Assembly (NCBI RefSeq): GCF_044901685.1
Contig: NZ_JBJDPS010000023.1
Location: 1 to 64,000, forward strand
Reading direction: 5' to 3'
DNA from: Micromonospora_G sp044901685
GTDB taxonomy: Bacteria > Actinomycetota > Actinomycetes > Mycobacteriales > Micromonosporaceae
DNA length: 64,000 nt
The translations under genes were made by a program, and so were the position numbers. The notes beneath the pieces were generated by a model. That model did no database searches, was not told where the DNA came from, and worked only from the letters and a program-made list of their open reading frames with translations. Below, piece by piece: positions 8,615-18,253 of this stretch. Position 1 is the first letter of the stretch, and each line of letters begins with the position of its first letter.

Positions 8615-8665
8615 CCTGAGCGGTCCGTCCGACGGCACCCCACCCCCGGAGACGGACCGCTCAGG
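8615..8665. terminator. 15-bp stem terminator after the beta-helix gene
   Basis: CCTGAGCGGTCCGTC (8615-8629) pairs perfectly with GACGGACCGCTCAGG (8651-8665) across a 21-base loop. There is no T tract, as usual for high-GC actinomycetes. It can serve the convergent genes on both sides. Confidence 0.75.
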
Positions 8666-8690
8666 CGGTCGGTCGCCCGGCCGCTCCCGC

Positions 8691-8753
8691 CGACGGGACT
8701 GAACGGTCGCTCGCGTCAACGGGACTGAACGGTCGCTCGCGTCGACGGGACTC
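8691..8753. repeat. 26-bp tandem repeat, 2.4 copies
   Basis: The 26-base unit starting CGACGGGACTGAACGG occurs at 8691 and 8717 (one difference) and a third copy stops after 11 bases inside the stop codon of the following minus-strand gene. It fills most of the space between the terminator and that gene. Confidence 0.85.
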
Positions 8754-9264
8754 ACCCGGTCCGGGCGGCGGCGAGCACGTGCCGGGACTCGTGCGGGAAG
8801 CGCCGCTCGTCGAAGAGGACCCACTGCGCCACCACCACCTCGTAGAGCCGGCTCGGGGTCTCGTGCCGGGCCAACCGCCCCGGGTCGATCGCCATTTCCG
8901 CGCTCGGCCAGCGCTCCAGGAAGGCGCGGGCCGCCTCCTCCGCCCCGACCGGCGGCAGCGCCCGTACGGTGCCGGTGAAGGTCACCCCGCGTACGGTGCC
9001 GGCGCGCACGTCCGGCGGTACGGCGACGATGCTGCCGCCGACCCGACCGTCACCCGGCCCGTCCGGACCGTGACCACCCACCCGGTGCCCGTCGGCCGAG
9101 TGCCACCCGTCGTGCCGGGCGACGAACCGCAGCACGTCCGGCGCGAAGTGCGGGTCGTACCAGACGTTGCCCACCGACGGCGAGCCGTCCGCCCGTACGG
9201 TCGCCAACTGCATCAACTGCCCCGCGCGGACGTACTCCCGCAGCAACTCCCGGTCATCCGTCAC
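8752..9264 (-). CDS. pyridoxamine 5'-phosphate oxidase family (FMN-binding split-barrel) protein
   Basis: 170 residues from a GTG at 9264. The N-terminal segment (GQLMQLATVRADGSPSVGNV and WYDPHFAPDVLRFVA) is the standard beta-barrel of flavin or F420-binding PNPOx-like proteins; the C-terminal half contains the second barrel strand FTGTVRALPPVG. A Gly/His/Asp-rich insertion lies near residues 60-75. The cofactor (FMN or F420) and substrate cannot be told from sequence. Upstream extension of the frame would run into the permease region without coding character. Confidence 0.78.
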   Translation of the reverse strand: MTDDRELLREYVRAGQLMQLATVRADGSPSVGNVWYDPHFAPDVLRFVARHDGWHSADGHRVGGHGPDGPGDGRVGGSIVAVPPDVRAGTVRGVTFTGTVRALPPVGAEEAARAFLERWPSAEMAIDPGRLARHETPSRLYEVVVAQWVLFDERRFPHESRHVLAAARTG

Positions 9265-9377
9265 CTGAGCAACGTAACCGGAGCGCCCGCCCCCGGCGGG
9301 GAAACGCGGGGCACGGGCGTTCGCGCTGGTCAAGCGGTGACGACTCACGCGGCGACAACTCAAGGGCTGACGGCCAC

Positions 9378-11612
9378 TCACTCCGGCAGGTGCACCGGCA
9401 CACTGGTGATCACCACGCCGGGCAGGCCGCGCAGGGCGCGGCGCAGCCGCCGGTCGAGCGGGGTGTGCAGGAGCCGGTGCCACGGCCGACGGACCATCAG
9501 CTCCGGCACCACCACGGTGAGCACCACGTCCGGCCGGAGCGTGTGCAGCGCGTCGACGTACTGCACCAGGGGCGCGGTGACCGCGCGGTACGGCGAGATG
9601 ATGGTCTCCAGCCGGAGGTGGTCGCCCCAGACCCGCCACGCCTCACGGAACCGGTCCGCCTCCTCCTGTTCCGGGCTGAGATGGACGGCGAACACCGGCG
9701 GCCCGAGCGACGCCGCGTACGCCAGTGCCCGCAACGCGGCCAGGTTCAGCCGCGCGACCGGCACCAGCACCAGGTGCCGTACGTCCTGCGGGCTCTCCTC
9801 GCTCTCCTGGTCGTCCCCGCCGACCGCCCGGTCGCGGGCACCATCGGCGGACATCGGCTCGCTCCGCTCCGGTGCCGGCACCGACGGCTGGTGCAACGCC
9901 AACGCCCGGTGCGTCCGGTCGTAGTGCCGACGAATCCGCGTCGCCAGCAACACCAGCAGCGGGACGGCGAGCACCACCACCCACGCGCCCTCGCCGAACT
10001 TGGTCACCGCGGCGGTGAGCAGGACCAGGCCGCAGAGCACCGCGCCGAGCCCGTTGATCGCCGCCCGCCGCCGCCAGCGCCGGCCACGGTGCTGCCGCCA
10101 GTGCGCCACCATCCCGGCCTGGGAGAGGGTGAAGGCGAGGAAGACCCCGACCGCGTAGAGCGGGATCAGCGACTGGGTCTGGCCACCGAAGGCGAGGAAG
10201 ACAACCGCCGCCGTGACCGAGAGGGCGACGATCCCGTTGCTGAACGCCAGTCGGTCGCCCATGTGCAGGAAGCGCCGGGGCGCGTAGTCGTCCCGGGCCA
10301 TGAAGAAGAGCAGCCGGGGAAAGTCGTTGTAGGCCGTGTTCGCCGCCAGCAGCAGAATCATCGCGGTGGACGCCTGGACCAGGCCGTACCAGGGACCGGA
10401 GGGGAACGTCTGGCGGGCCACCTGGGACAGCAGCGTCTCGCCGCCCCTCGGCACCACGCCGCTGAGGTGGATCAGCAGGGTCAGCCCGGCGAAGAGTACG
10501 ACCAGGATGCTCACCATCCAGGTCAGCGTCGTACGGGCGTTGCGCCACTCCACCCGCCGGAAGACCGGCACCGCGTCCGACACCGCCTCGATGCCGGTCA
10601 TCGAGCTGGCGCCGGAGGCGAACGCGCGCAGGATGACCAGCACACTCAGCCCCTCCACGGCGGTGACCTGCGGCGGCGGCAGGGCGGCGAATCCGCGCCC
10701 GCCCGCCTGCGCGAACCCGACCACCAGGAGCAGCAGTATGACGGCGACGAAGAGGTAGGTCGGCGCGGCGAACAGGTTGCCCGCGACGCGTACGCCACGC
10801 AGGTTGCCGGCGAGCAGGGCCGCGATCGCCAGCAGCCCGAGCGGCACCGCCAGCGGCTCCAGCCCGGGCAGCGCCGAGGTGATCGCGCCGACGCCGGCCG
10901 CGATCGAGACGGAGACCGTGAGCACGTAGTCGAGGATCAGCCCGGCCGCGGCGACCAGCCCGAAACGCGGGCCGAGGCTGTCGCTGGCCACCAGGTAGGA
11001 CCCGGCCCCGTGCGGGTAGGCGTACACGGTCTGCCGGTACGAGATGCCCACGATGATCATGAGCAGGACCAGCACGGCGGTCAGCGGCAGGGAGAGTCCG
11101 AGCGCGGAACTGCCGGCCAGCACCAGGATGGCGAGCATCGCCTCCGGCCCGTACGCGACCGAGGAGAGCAGGTCGGAGGAGAGCACCGGCAGGGCGATCA
11201 GCTTGCGCATCCGCTCCTGCAGCACCGCCGTACTGGCCAGCGGCGGACCCAGCACACCCCGCCGCAGCGGGGCGAGGAGCCGCCCCAGCCGTCCTCGTGG
11301 CAGGTTTGTCGACTCGGTCGCCAGCAGTTGCCGGGGCTCCTCGGCCCGGAACATCTCGACCCGGGCCAGGCGGCCGAACCGGCTCGGGGTGGGCCGGTGC
11401 CCGTACTGCCCGAGGCCGGGGTCCAGGGGTAATTCGTCCCAGTCCGCCGGCCGGGCCCGCAGCGCCGCCGACCAGCGCTGGCCGACCTCGCGCAACACCG
11501 CCAACTCGTCCTCGCCCAGCGGTGGGAACTCGGCCAGCGGGCTGAACGTGACCGTGGGGTGGTCCGGCGACGCGTCCTTCCCGTCCCGGTCGCCGTCCCC
11601 TCGCCGCCCCAT
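9378..11612 (-). CDS. APC-family permease with C-terminal cytosolic domain
   Basis: 744 residues; ATG at 11612 follows AGGGGGA. An N-terminal cytosolic stretch of ~140 residues leads to about twelve hydrophobic segments starting at LIALPVLSSDLLSSVAYGPE, a hallmark of APC transporters of the amino-acid/polyamine group, including YPHGAGSYLVASDSLG in the first discontinuous helix region. The last ~190 residues are soluble, with a beta-alpha pattern (LVLVPVARLNLAALRALAYA ... PPVFAVHLS) resembling a universal-stress-protein or cation-chloride-transporter-like regulatory domain. Substrate unknown; K+ or amino acid import are both possible. Confidence 0.8.
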   Translation of the reverse strand: MGRRGDGDRDGKDASPDHPTVTFSPLAEFPPLGEDELAVLREVGQRWSAALRARPADWDELPLDPGLGQYGHRPTPSRFGRLARVEMFRAEEPRQLLATESTNLPRGRLGRLLAPLRRGVLGPPLASTAVLQERMRKLIALPVLSSDLLSSVAYGPEAMLAILVLAGSSALGLSLPLTAVLVLLMIIVGISYRQTVYAYPHGAGSYLVASDSLGPRFGLVAAAGLILDYVLTVSVSIAAGVGAITSALPGLEPLAVPLGLLAIAALLAGNLRGVRVAGNLFAAPTYLFVAVILLLLVVGFAQAGGRGFAALPPPQVTAVEGLSVLVILRAFASGASSMTGIEAVSDAVPVFRRVEWRNARTTLTWMVSILVVLFAGLTLLIHLSGVVPRGGETLLSQVARQTFPSGPWYGLVQASTAMILLLAANTAYNDFPRLLFFMARDDYAPRRFLHMGDRLAFSNGIVALSVTAAVVFLAFGGQTQSLIPLYAVGVFLAFTLSQAGMVAHWRQHRGRRWRRRAAINGLGAVLCGLVLLTAAVTKFGEGAWVVVLAVPLLVLLATRIRRHYDRTHRALALHQPSVPAPERSEPMSADGARDRAVGGDDQESEESPQDVRHLVLVPVARLNLAALRALAYAASLGPPVFAVHLSPEQEEADRFREAWRVWGDHLRLETIISPYRAVTAPLVQYVDALHTLRPDVVLTVVVPELMVRRPWHRLLHTPLDRRLRRALRGLPGVVITSVPVHLPE

Positions 11613-11799
11613 CCGCTCGTCCCCCTCAGCTCGCCCCGCCCGGTGCAGCATCCGACCCCTGCCCCTCGCACTTTCACCGAAAGCGCGCCCATCGGCATGC
11701 GAACCGCGACATTTCACGGCAAGTGCGCCGGGTGGCGGAGGCGACCACGGCGGGGCGGACATGGCTCGGCCCGGGAGCCGGGCGGACAGGGCCCTGCCC

Positions 11800-11849
11800 G
11801 AAAGCGGGGGGATCGGCTCGATCCGGAAGCGGGGGGATCGGCTCAGTCC
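11800..11849. repeat. 25-bp direct repeat before the permease gene
   Basis: Two adjacent copies of a unit containing AAGCGGGGGGATCGGCTC (11800-11824 and 11825-11849, four differences); a decayed third copy runs on into the coding 3' end of the DMT transporter. The rest of 11613-11842 shows only the AT-richer permease leader near 11680-11720. Confidence 0.75.
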
Positions 11850-12811
11850 GGGAGCGGGGCGACCTCGGGCGGGGCGGGGATCGGTTCGGTCCGGCGCTTG
11901 GCGCGGGCGCCGCCGAGCACCACGATGGCGACCCCGACCAGCAGCAGGGCCAGTCCGGGCAGGGCGGCGGTCCGGGGCAACTGCCCGAGCCAGACCCAGG
12001 CGATCAGTGCCGCGCCGGGGGCCTCCAGCAGGATCAGGACGCTGATCGTGGTGGCCGAGAAGTGGTGCAGGGCGTAGTTGAACATCGAGTGCCCCAGCAG
12101 CTGGGCACCGGCCACCAACCCCAGTACGGCCAGCCAGGTCGTACCGGCGAACCCGGTCAACCGCACCCCGCCCACCAGGCAGACGACGAGCAGCAGGGCG
12201 GCGCAGACGCCGTAGCAGATCGTGGTGTACGTGGTGGTGCTGATCGTGGCGCGGGCCCGCTCGCCGAACGCGGTGTAGACCGCCGCCGCGATGCCGCCGA
12301 GGACCGCGAGCAGGTCACCGGTGACCGCCCGGTGGGAGTGCCCGAAGTCGGCGCCGGTCGCCAGCACCGCGCCGGCCACCGCCACCCCGATGCCGACCCA
12401 GGCGAGGGTGGGCAGCCGGCGGCCCTGCCCGAGCGCGATCAGCCCCTGCCAGACCGGCTGGGTGGCGCCGAGGGCGGTGGCGGCGGCGACCGTGGTGAGC
12501 TGGGCGCTCGGCATCCAGGTGGCGAAGTGCGCGGCCAGCGCCACCCCGGAGAGCACGCAGAAGAGTCCCTCGCGGCGCCCGGCACCCCGGGTGAGCGTAC
12601 GGAGTTCGGCCCGCCGCCGGAGCAGGGTGACCGGGCTGAGCAGGCCGACCGAGATGGTGTTCCGCCAGAACGCGACGGCCAGCGCGGGTGCGGCGGCGTA
12701 CGCGATCAGCGGTGCCGAGGAGGAGACGGCGGCGACGGCGAGGGCCAACGCCCCGACGCTCAACGGATCGACCGGTGGGCGTCCGGTGGGCGTGACTTGC
12801 GGAAATGGCAC
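11843..12811 (-). CDS. EamA/DMT-superfamily transporter
   Basis: 322 residues with about ten membrane helices in two EamA halves; the first half begins ALALAVAAVSSSAPLIAYAA and carries FWRNTISVGLL, the second starts near GDLLAVLGGIAAAVYTAFGE and closes with EAPGAALIAWVWLGQLP, the usual DMT end motif. These are drug or metabolite exporters of the inner membrane; the cargo is not predictable. The C-terminal tail KRRTEPIPAPPEVAPLPD is coded partly by a decayed direct repeat. The divergent HAD gene starts 137 bp away. Confidence 0.85.
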   Translation of the reverse strand: MPFPQVTPTGRPPVDPLSVGALALAVAAVSSSAPLIAYAAAPALAVAFWRNTISVGLLSPVTLLRRRAELRTLTRGAGRREGLFCVLSGVALAAHFATWMPSAQLTTVAAATALGATQPVWQGLIALGQGRRLPTLAWVGIGVAVAGAVLATGADFGHSHRAVTGDLLAVLGGIAAAVYTAFGERARATISTTTYTTICYGVCAALLLVVCLVGGVRLTGFAGTTWLAVLGLVAGAQLLGHSMFNYALHHFSATTISVLILLEAPGAALIAWVWLGQLPRTAALPGLALLLVGVAIVVLGGARAKRRTEPIPAPPEVAPLPD

Positions 12812-12947
12812 GGGAAGATCCTCACACGCCCCGTCTTGCAGACTGAAAGTTCCACGAATCGCTTACACGGGGCCACGAAACGATCAACTCTTCGTTACCA
12901 TCGGCCGGTCCGCGTACGCCGATCCCCTCTCCGGAGGCTGGTACACC

Positions 12948-13712
12948 ATGCCCGCATACCGGGCGGTGCTCTTCGACTTCTTCAACACCCTGACCTGCCC
13001 GGCGAACCGGGGGCGGCGGCACACCCTCGTCGCCGACCAGCTCGGCTGCACCACGGGGCAACTGCTCGACGTCCTGGACCAGTCGTTCTACCTGCGGGCC
13101 AGCGGTGTGCTCGGCGACGCCGAGGCGACCCTGCGCTGGGTCTGCGAGCGGATCGGCATCGAACCGGCGGACAGCCGGATCGAGGCCGCGCTCACCGCCC
13201 GACTGGAGGCGGTCGGCGCGGACACCCGGTTGCGCCCGGAGGCGGTGCCCACGCTGCGGGCGCTGCGCCGGCTCGGGGTGGCCACCGCCGTGGTCAGCGA
13301 CTGCACCCACGAACTACCCGTGCTGCTGGCCCGGCTGCCGGTCGCGCCGTTGCTCGACACGGGGATCTTCTCGGTCCAGCTCGGCCGCTGCAAGCCGGAC
13401 CCGATGATGTACCTGACCGCCTGCGAACGGCTCGGCGTGCTGCCGGCCGACTGCCTCTACGTCGGCGACGGCGGCAGCCGGGAGCTGACCGGCGCGGTCG
13501 CCGCCGGGCTGGACGCGGTCCGGTTGGCCGCCCCCGACCTCGGCGACCATCTTGTCTTCGACCCGGACAGCGACTTCACCGGGCCGGCGCTGACCTCGCT
13601 GCGCGAGGTGATCGGCCTGGTCGAACCGGCGCTGGCCGGCTCCGGCCGCACGGTCGCACGGGTACGCCTCACCGGCCGGGGCCGGCGCCGCCCGGCGCTG
13701 CGTACCCACTGA
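12948..13712 (+). CDS. HAD-superfamily hydrolase
   Basis: 254 residues; ATG preceded by GGAGG. Motif I appears as LFDFFNTLT (nucleophile Asp of DxxxT, with Phe-Phe in the middle: DFFNT), motif II Ser in VVSDCTHE, motif III Lys in GRCKPDPMMY, and motif IV as VGDGGSREL. The usual second Asp of DxD is Phe here, as in some dehalogenase-like and phosphatase HADs, so acid/base chemistry may differ. Substrate unknown. Confidence 0.82.
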   Translation: MPAYRAVLFDFFNTLTCPANRGRRHTLVADQLGCTTGQLLDVLDQSFYLRASGVLGDAEATLRWVCERIGIEPADSRIEAALTARLEAVGADTRLRPEAVPTLRALRRLGVATAVVSDCTHELPVLLARLPVAPLLDTGIFSVQLGRCKPDPMMYLTACERLGVLPADCLYVGDGGSRELTGAVAAGLDAVRLAAPDLGDHLVFDPDSDFTGPALTSLREVIGLVEPALAGSGRTVARVRLTGRGRRRPALRTH

Positions 13713-13753
13713 CCGCTCCCGGGCGCTGTGCTGCCGTCTGCGGGCGGACGGAC

Positions 13754-13789
13754 GCGGGGCGCCCGGTGTGGTCGCACCGGACGCCCCGC
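13754..13789. terminator. bidirectional terminator between HAD and GH92 genes
   Basis: GCGGGGCGCCCGGTG (13754-13768) pairs with CACCGGACGCCCCGC (13775-13789), 14 of 15 bases, loop TGGTCG. It lies between two convergent genes. Confidence 0.75.
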
Positions 13790-13818
13790 TCGTACCGATC
13801 GTCGTCAGGACATCCCGG

Positions 13819-16800
13819 TCAGAGCCCGACGCACTGCCCGGAGACCGGGCCGCGCACCGTGTTGGCCAGGCCGTTGCCGACCGGGGCCGGCTGGTTGCCC
13901 GTACAGGCGAGCGGTCCACCGACCTCGGTGGCCGCGAGCAGCGGTCCGGCGTTGCCGGTGAGGGTCACCGGGCCGCCGATGGTGGCCCGCTCGACGCTCA
14001 CCTCGCCGGTGGTCCCGGTCAACGCGACCGGCCCGCCGACCGCGACGCCACGCAGCACCACGGCCGCCGCCCCGCTGGCCGCGACCGGGCCGTTGATGGC
14101 ACCGCCGTCGACGTAGAGCGCGGCGCCGGCCTTCACCGTCACCGGGCCCTTGACGGTCGCCCCGTCCAGACAGGTCACGCCCGAGGAGACGGTCAGCGGG
14201 CCGTTCCGGGTGCCGGTCACCGTCGAGGTGCACGACGGCGACGGGTTCGCCAGCAGTTCGACCTCGGCGAGCGCGACCGGTCCGGCCCCGTCCGTGGTCA
14301 ACCGGTAGTGCGCGTACCGGCCCGGGTGGGCGACGGTGAACGCCCGGGTCTGCGACCGCCAGGGGAACTTCTCGCCCGCCCTGGTGTCGACGACCGCCCA
14401 CCGCTTGCCGTCGTACGAGCCCTCCAACCGCCAGTCCTGCGGGTCGGCCGGGTTCGCCCCGGAGGTGAGCGTGTACTGGGTGACCCGCTCGGGCGTACCG
14501 GTGACCGCCCAGGTGACCGGGGTGTCCAGGGTGGCCTCGCTGCCGGAGGTGTTGTCCCGCAGCGCGGCCGGGCCGCCGTCGACGGTGATGTCGGCCAGCG
14601 GCCGGGCCGGCGCGCCGGGCGCGGTCAGCGAGGTCGGCAGGTTCGCCGCGCCGGTGCCCCAGCTCGACGGCGAGGAGCCCATCCGGAAGTCCAGCACCGC
14701 CCCGTCGACCAGGTCGGCGTGCGAGATCGAGGTCTTGCCGTACGACACGCCGTCGACCTTCAGTCCCTGCACGTACACGTTCGACGTGCTGTTCTGCGGG
14801 GCGTTGACCACCAGGTCCCGGCCGTTCTCCAGGTGCACCGTGGCCTTGCGGAACAGCGGCGAGCCGATCGCGTAGTCCGCGCTGCCCACCTGGAGCGGGT
14901 AGAGGCCGAGCGCCCCGAACAGGTACCAGGCCGAGGTCTCGCCGTTGTCCTCGTCACCGGCGTAGCCCTGGCCGATCTCGCTGCCCTGGTACATCCGGGA
15001 CAGCACCTCACGCACCTTGGCCTGGGTCTTCGACGGCTGGCCGACGTAGTTGTACATCCACGGGATGTGGTGCGACACCTGGTTGCTGAAACCCCACATG
15101 CCCATCCGTACGTCCCGCGCCTCCACCATCTCGTGGATCGTGCCGTTGTACGAACCCGGGAACTTCGCCGTCTCCGGGGTGGCGAAGAACTCGTCCAGCT
15201 TGTCGGCGAGAGCGTCGCGCCCGCCGTACAGGTTGGCCAGTCCCTGCCCGTCCTGCGGTACGTGGAACGCGAAGTTCCAGGCGTTGGTCTCGGTGTAGTC
15301 GTGCTCGTGGCCCCAGACCCTCGGGTCGAACTCCTCCGGGGTCGACTTCCAGTTCCCGGCCGCGTCCCGGCCCTGGAAGAACTCCACCGCCGGGTCGAAC
15401 ATGTGCACGTAGTTCTGTGCCCGGTTGCGGAAGTAGACCGCGTCCGAGCGGTAACCGGCCCGGTCCGCCTCCGGCGTCGCCGGGTCGGTGGCCAGCGCCT
15501 GTGCCATGTTGGCGATGCCGAAGTCGTTGATGTACCCCTCCAGCGCCCAGGAGACGCCCTCGGAGACCGCCGACGAGGTGTAGCCGGTGAAGATCGAGGT
15601 CTGCAACCCCTTCCGGCCGACGCTGGTGTTGTTCGGGTTGCTGCCCGGCGGGGCCACGGTGGCGTTCTTCACCGCCGCCTCGTACGCGGACTTCACGTCG
15701 AAGTTCCGCACACCCTTGACGTACGCGTCGGCGAACGCGACGTCGGAGCTGGTGCCGGTCATCAGGTTCGCGTAACCCGGCGAGGACCAGCGTGACACCC
15801 AGCCGCCGTCCTTGTACTGCTGCACGAACCCGTCGACCAGCTCACCGGCTATCTTCGGGCTGAACAGCGTGTACGCCGACCAGGCGGTCCGGTACGTATC
15901 CCAGAAGCCGTTGTTGACGTACACCTTGCCGTCGACCACGTCGGCACCGGTCTGGGTCGGCGTGGTGCCGGGCGGGTTCGTCCCGGAGGTGGAGGACTGC
16001 ACCGCGTGCTTCCAGTGCGGCGCCGCGTTGGTGCCGACGTTCTCGTGACCCGAGTTCGGGTAGAGGAAGAGCCGGTACAGGTTGGAGTAGAGGGTGGTGA
16101 GCTGGTCCTCGCTGGCGCCCTCGACCTCGATCACCCGGAGCTGGTCGTCCCAGAGCCGCTGGGCCCGCTCCTTCACCGAGTCGAACGTGTCGGCGGTGGA
16201 GATCTCGTTGCCGAGGTTCTTCCGGGCCTGCTCGACCGAGATCAGCGAGGTGGCGATGCGCAGGTGCACCTGCTTCGAGGCGCTGGTGTCGAAGGCCAGG
16301 TAGCCGGTGACGTTGGAGCCGCCGCCGCCGGCGAGCCGGCCGTTGGCGACCACCGGCCGGTCCACCACGCCGTAGACGAACATCCGGGTGGCACCGTTGG
16401 AGAGGCCGCTGCGTACGTCGGAGTAGCCGCTGATCTCGCCGCTGGCGTCGAGGGTCAGGCCACCGTTGTTGTTCACGTTGTCGAAGATCAGGTTGCCCCG
16501 GTCACCGGGGAAGGTGAACCGGAACATCGCCGCGTGGTCGGTCGGCGCGATCTCGGTGACCAGGCCGCTGTCGAACGTCACGCCGTAGTAGTGGGCGCGG
16601 GCGGTCTCGTTGGCGTGGTCGAAGGAGAGTGCCCGGTTGTTCCGGTTGGCGTCCGGCACCCCGGCCGCCGCCGAGGGCATCACCTGGAACGTCTGCCGGT
16701 CACCCATCCACGGGCTCGGCTCGTGGCTGACCGTGAACGCCTGCAACGTCGGCCGGTTGTCGGCGTTGTTGTTGCGCTGGTAGTCGTAGAGCCAGTCGAT

Positions 16801-18108
16801 CGAGCCGGCGTTGGTCATCGGGGTCCAGAAGTTGAACCCGTGCGGCAGCGCGGTGGCCGGGATGTTGTTGCCCCGGGAGAAGCCCCCGGTCGAGTTGGTG
16901 CCCCGGGTGGTCAGCACGTAGTCGGAGAGCCGCTCGCGGGGCGGCTTGACCGGGCTCGGCGTGATCCGGATGTCGTCCAGCCAGCCGTTGAAGACGCCGG
17001 TGCCGGTCGGGCTGTCGTAGCCGACGAGGACGCGTACGGCCCGCTTGCCGGCGGCGACGCCGCCGATCCGGGACCGCTTCAGGTTCCACTGGTCGGCATA
17101 GAGCGACTTGGAGGCGCCCTGCCCCTTCGGGCTCAGGCCGAAGCCGTACTGGTCGACCGCGCCGAGGTCGCTGAGGTAGGTGCCGTCGTCGAAGGCGAGG
17201 TCCACCGCGACGTACGTGCTCGGGTAGTCCAGGTCCTGGGCGCTCAGCTCGGGGAAGATCGCGTACGACAGCTCGGTGTCCGGGGTGATCGGCAGGTTGA
17301 CGTCGAACACCTTGTTGTACGCGTACCCGCGCCCGTCGGTGGTCTGGCCGCCGGAGTACTGCAACGCGTTGCGCCCGGTCCAGCCGACGTTCGGCTTCAT
17401 GGTCGGGCCGTTCACCGGGCCGCCGCTCACGAAGCTGCGCATGTCGGTCGCGGGCGGCGGGGTGGTGTCACCGTCGGAGAGCTGCAACTCGGCGAACTGG
17501 GTGATCCCGCCGCCGGCAATGGCGGTGATGTTCAACCGGTAGTACGCGTACGCGGTGGTGTTCTCGAAGCGGTACTCCTTGGTCTGGAACCGCTCGGTGA
17601 ACGTCTGCCCGGTACGGGTGTCCAGGGTGGTCCAGTCCTGCCCGTCGACGGAACCTTCGAGGGTCCAGTCCTTCGGGTCGCGCTCGGGGGCGTCGTTCGC
17701 CGAGCTGAGCGCGTAGTGCACGACCGCGACGGGGGCGTCCAGGCGTACCCGGATCCAGCCGGACGAGGCGAACACCAGCCACTTGGTGCTGATGTTCTGG
17801 TCCACGACCCGCTGCGCGATCTCGTTCGGCGGGTTCTCGCCGCTGCCGGTGACCTCGATCGCCCGGTCGGTGACGTTGCCCGGGATGCCGGTCACCGGAC
17901 TGCCGGTGACCCCGGACATCTTCTTCCGGCCCGCGGCGTCGACCTCGGCGGTGTTGGTCCAGGTCGGCTGCGGGTCACCGGGCTCCAGTGAGGACCGGAA
18001 CCCGGTCGAGTCGGCCGGTGCGGCCATCGCCGGGAGCGGAACGGCGGGTATCGCCAGTCCGATCGCGACGGTGAGCGCCACCGGCAGGGCGCGTTTGGAC
18101 ACAATCAT
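13819..18108 (-). CDS. secreted GH92 alpha-mannosidase with two F5/8 (CBM32-like) domains
   Basis: 1429 residues; ATG 18108 has GGGAGA before it and starts a Sec signal peptide (KR then a hydrophobic run to PAMA). Residues ~60-190 form an F5/8 type C sugar-binding domain (DWTLEGSVDGQDWTTL). The GH92 body spans ~200-1120, with ETNAWNFAFHVPQDG and DEDNGETSAWYLFGALGLYP as the catalytic/Ca2+ region; most family members have DxGQMSAWY, so Glu replaces Gln. A second F5/8 domain (~1160-1290) repeats DWRLEGSYDGKRW. The last ~135 residues are strands of the form GPVTV/GPVAL, each close to 19 residues. It would trim alpha-mannosides outside the cell. TTGACA on the minus strand at 18197-18192 is a likely -35 box. 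Confidence 0.9.
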   Translation of the reverse strand: MIVSKRALPVALTVAIGLAIPAVPLPAMAAPADSTGFRSSLEPGDPQPTWTNTAEVDAAGRKKMSGVTGSPVTGIPGNVTDRAIEVTGSGENPPNEIAQRVVDQNISTKWLVFASSGWIRVRLDAPVAVVHYALSSANDAPERDPKDWTLEGSVDGQDWTTLDTRTGQTFTERFQTKEYRFENTTAYAYYRLNITAIAGGGITQFAELQLSDGDTTPPPATDMRSFVSGGPVNGPTMKPNVGWTGRNALQYSGGQTTDGRGYAYNKVFDVNLPITPDTELSYAIFPELSAQDLDYPSTYVAVDLAFDDGTYLSDLGAVDQYGFGLSPKGQGASKSLYADQWNLKRSRIGGVAAGKRAVRVLVGYDSPTGTGVFNGWLDDIRITPSPVKPPRERLSDYVLTTRGTNSTGGFSRGNNIPATALPHGFNFWTPMTNAGSIDWLYDYQRNNNADNRPTLQAFTVSHEPSPWMGDRQTFQVMPSAAAGVPDANRNNRALSFDHANETARAHYYGVTFDSGLVTEIAPTDHAAMFRFTFPGDRGNLIFDNVNNNGGLTLDASGEISGYSDVRSGLSNGATRMFVYGVVDRPVVANGRLAGGGGSNVTGYLAFDTSASKQVHLRIATSLISVEQARKNLGNEISTADTFDSVKERAQRLWDDQLRVIEVEGASEDQLTTLYSNLYRLFLYPNSGHENVGTNAAPHWKHAVQSSTSGTNPPGTTPTQTGADVVDGKVYVNNGFWDTYRTAWSAYTLFSPKIAGELVDGFVQQYKDGGWVSRWSSPGYANLMTGTSSDVAFADAYVKGVRNFDVKSAYEAAVKNATVAPPGSNPNNTSVGRKGLQTSIFTGYTSSAVSEGVSWALEGYINDFGIANMAQALATDPATPEADRAGYRSDAVYFRNRAQNYVHMFDPAVEFFQGRDAAGNWKSTPEEFDPRVWGHEHDYTETNAWNFAFHVPQDGQGLANLYGGRDALADKLDEFFATPETAKFPGSYNGTIHEMVEARDVRMGMWGFSNQVSHHIPWMYNYVGQPSKTQAKVREVLSRMYQGSEIGQGYAGDEDNGETSAWYLFGALGLYPLQVGSADYAIGSPLFRKATVHLENGRDLVVNAPQNSTSNVYVQGLKVDGVSYGKTSISHADLVDGAVLDFRMGSSPSSWGTGAANLPTSLTAPGAPARPLADITVDGGPAALRDNTSGSEATLDTPVTWAVTGTPERVTQYTLTSGANPADPQDWRLEGSYDGKRWAVVDTRAGEKFPWRSQTRAFTVAHPGRYAHYRLTTDGAGPVALAEVELLANPSPSCTSTVTGTRNGPLTVSSGVTCLDGATVKGPVTVKAGAALYVDGGAINGPVAASGAAAVVLRGVAVGGPVALTGTTGEVSVERATIGGPVTLTGNAGPLLAATEVGGPLACTGNQPAPVGNGLANTVRGPVSGQCVGL

Positions 18109-18253
18109 GTAGATCTCCCATGGGGGTTTGGTCGGGTACGGAGGCCGCACCCGATGGAGATCAACACAGCGTTTCGATCTTGAGACGATCCTGTCAAGAG
18201 TCGGGGAGGGGTGTTCGGCGACACGGGGCCGGGAACTGGGGCAGGATGCAGGG

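Noticed and set aside
8691..8753. Tandem 26-bp repeats as a CRISPR remnant
   Set aside because: Copies are adjacent without spacers and no cas genes are present.
9390..11432. 680-codon plus-strand ORF opposite the APC permease
   Set aside because: Gln/Arg/His-rich shadow of membrane-helix codons; no hydrophobic core or motifs.
13768..17991. Long plus-strand open frames opposite the GH92 gene (up to 675 codons)
   Set aside because: They mirror the GC-biased third positions of the minus-strand gene, carry no family motifs, and lack coherent domains.
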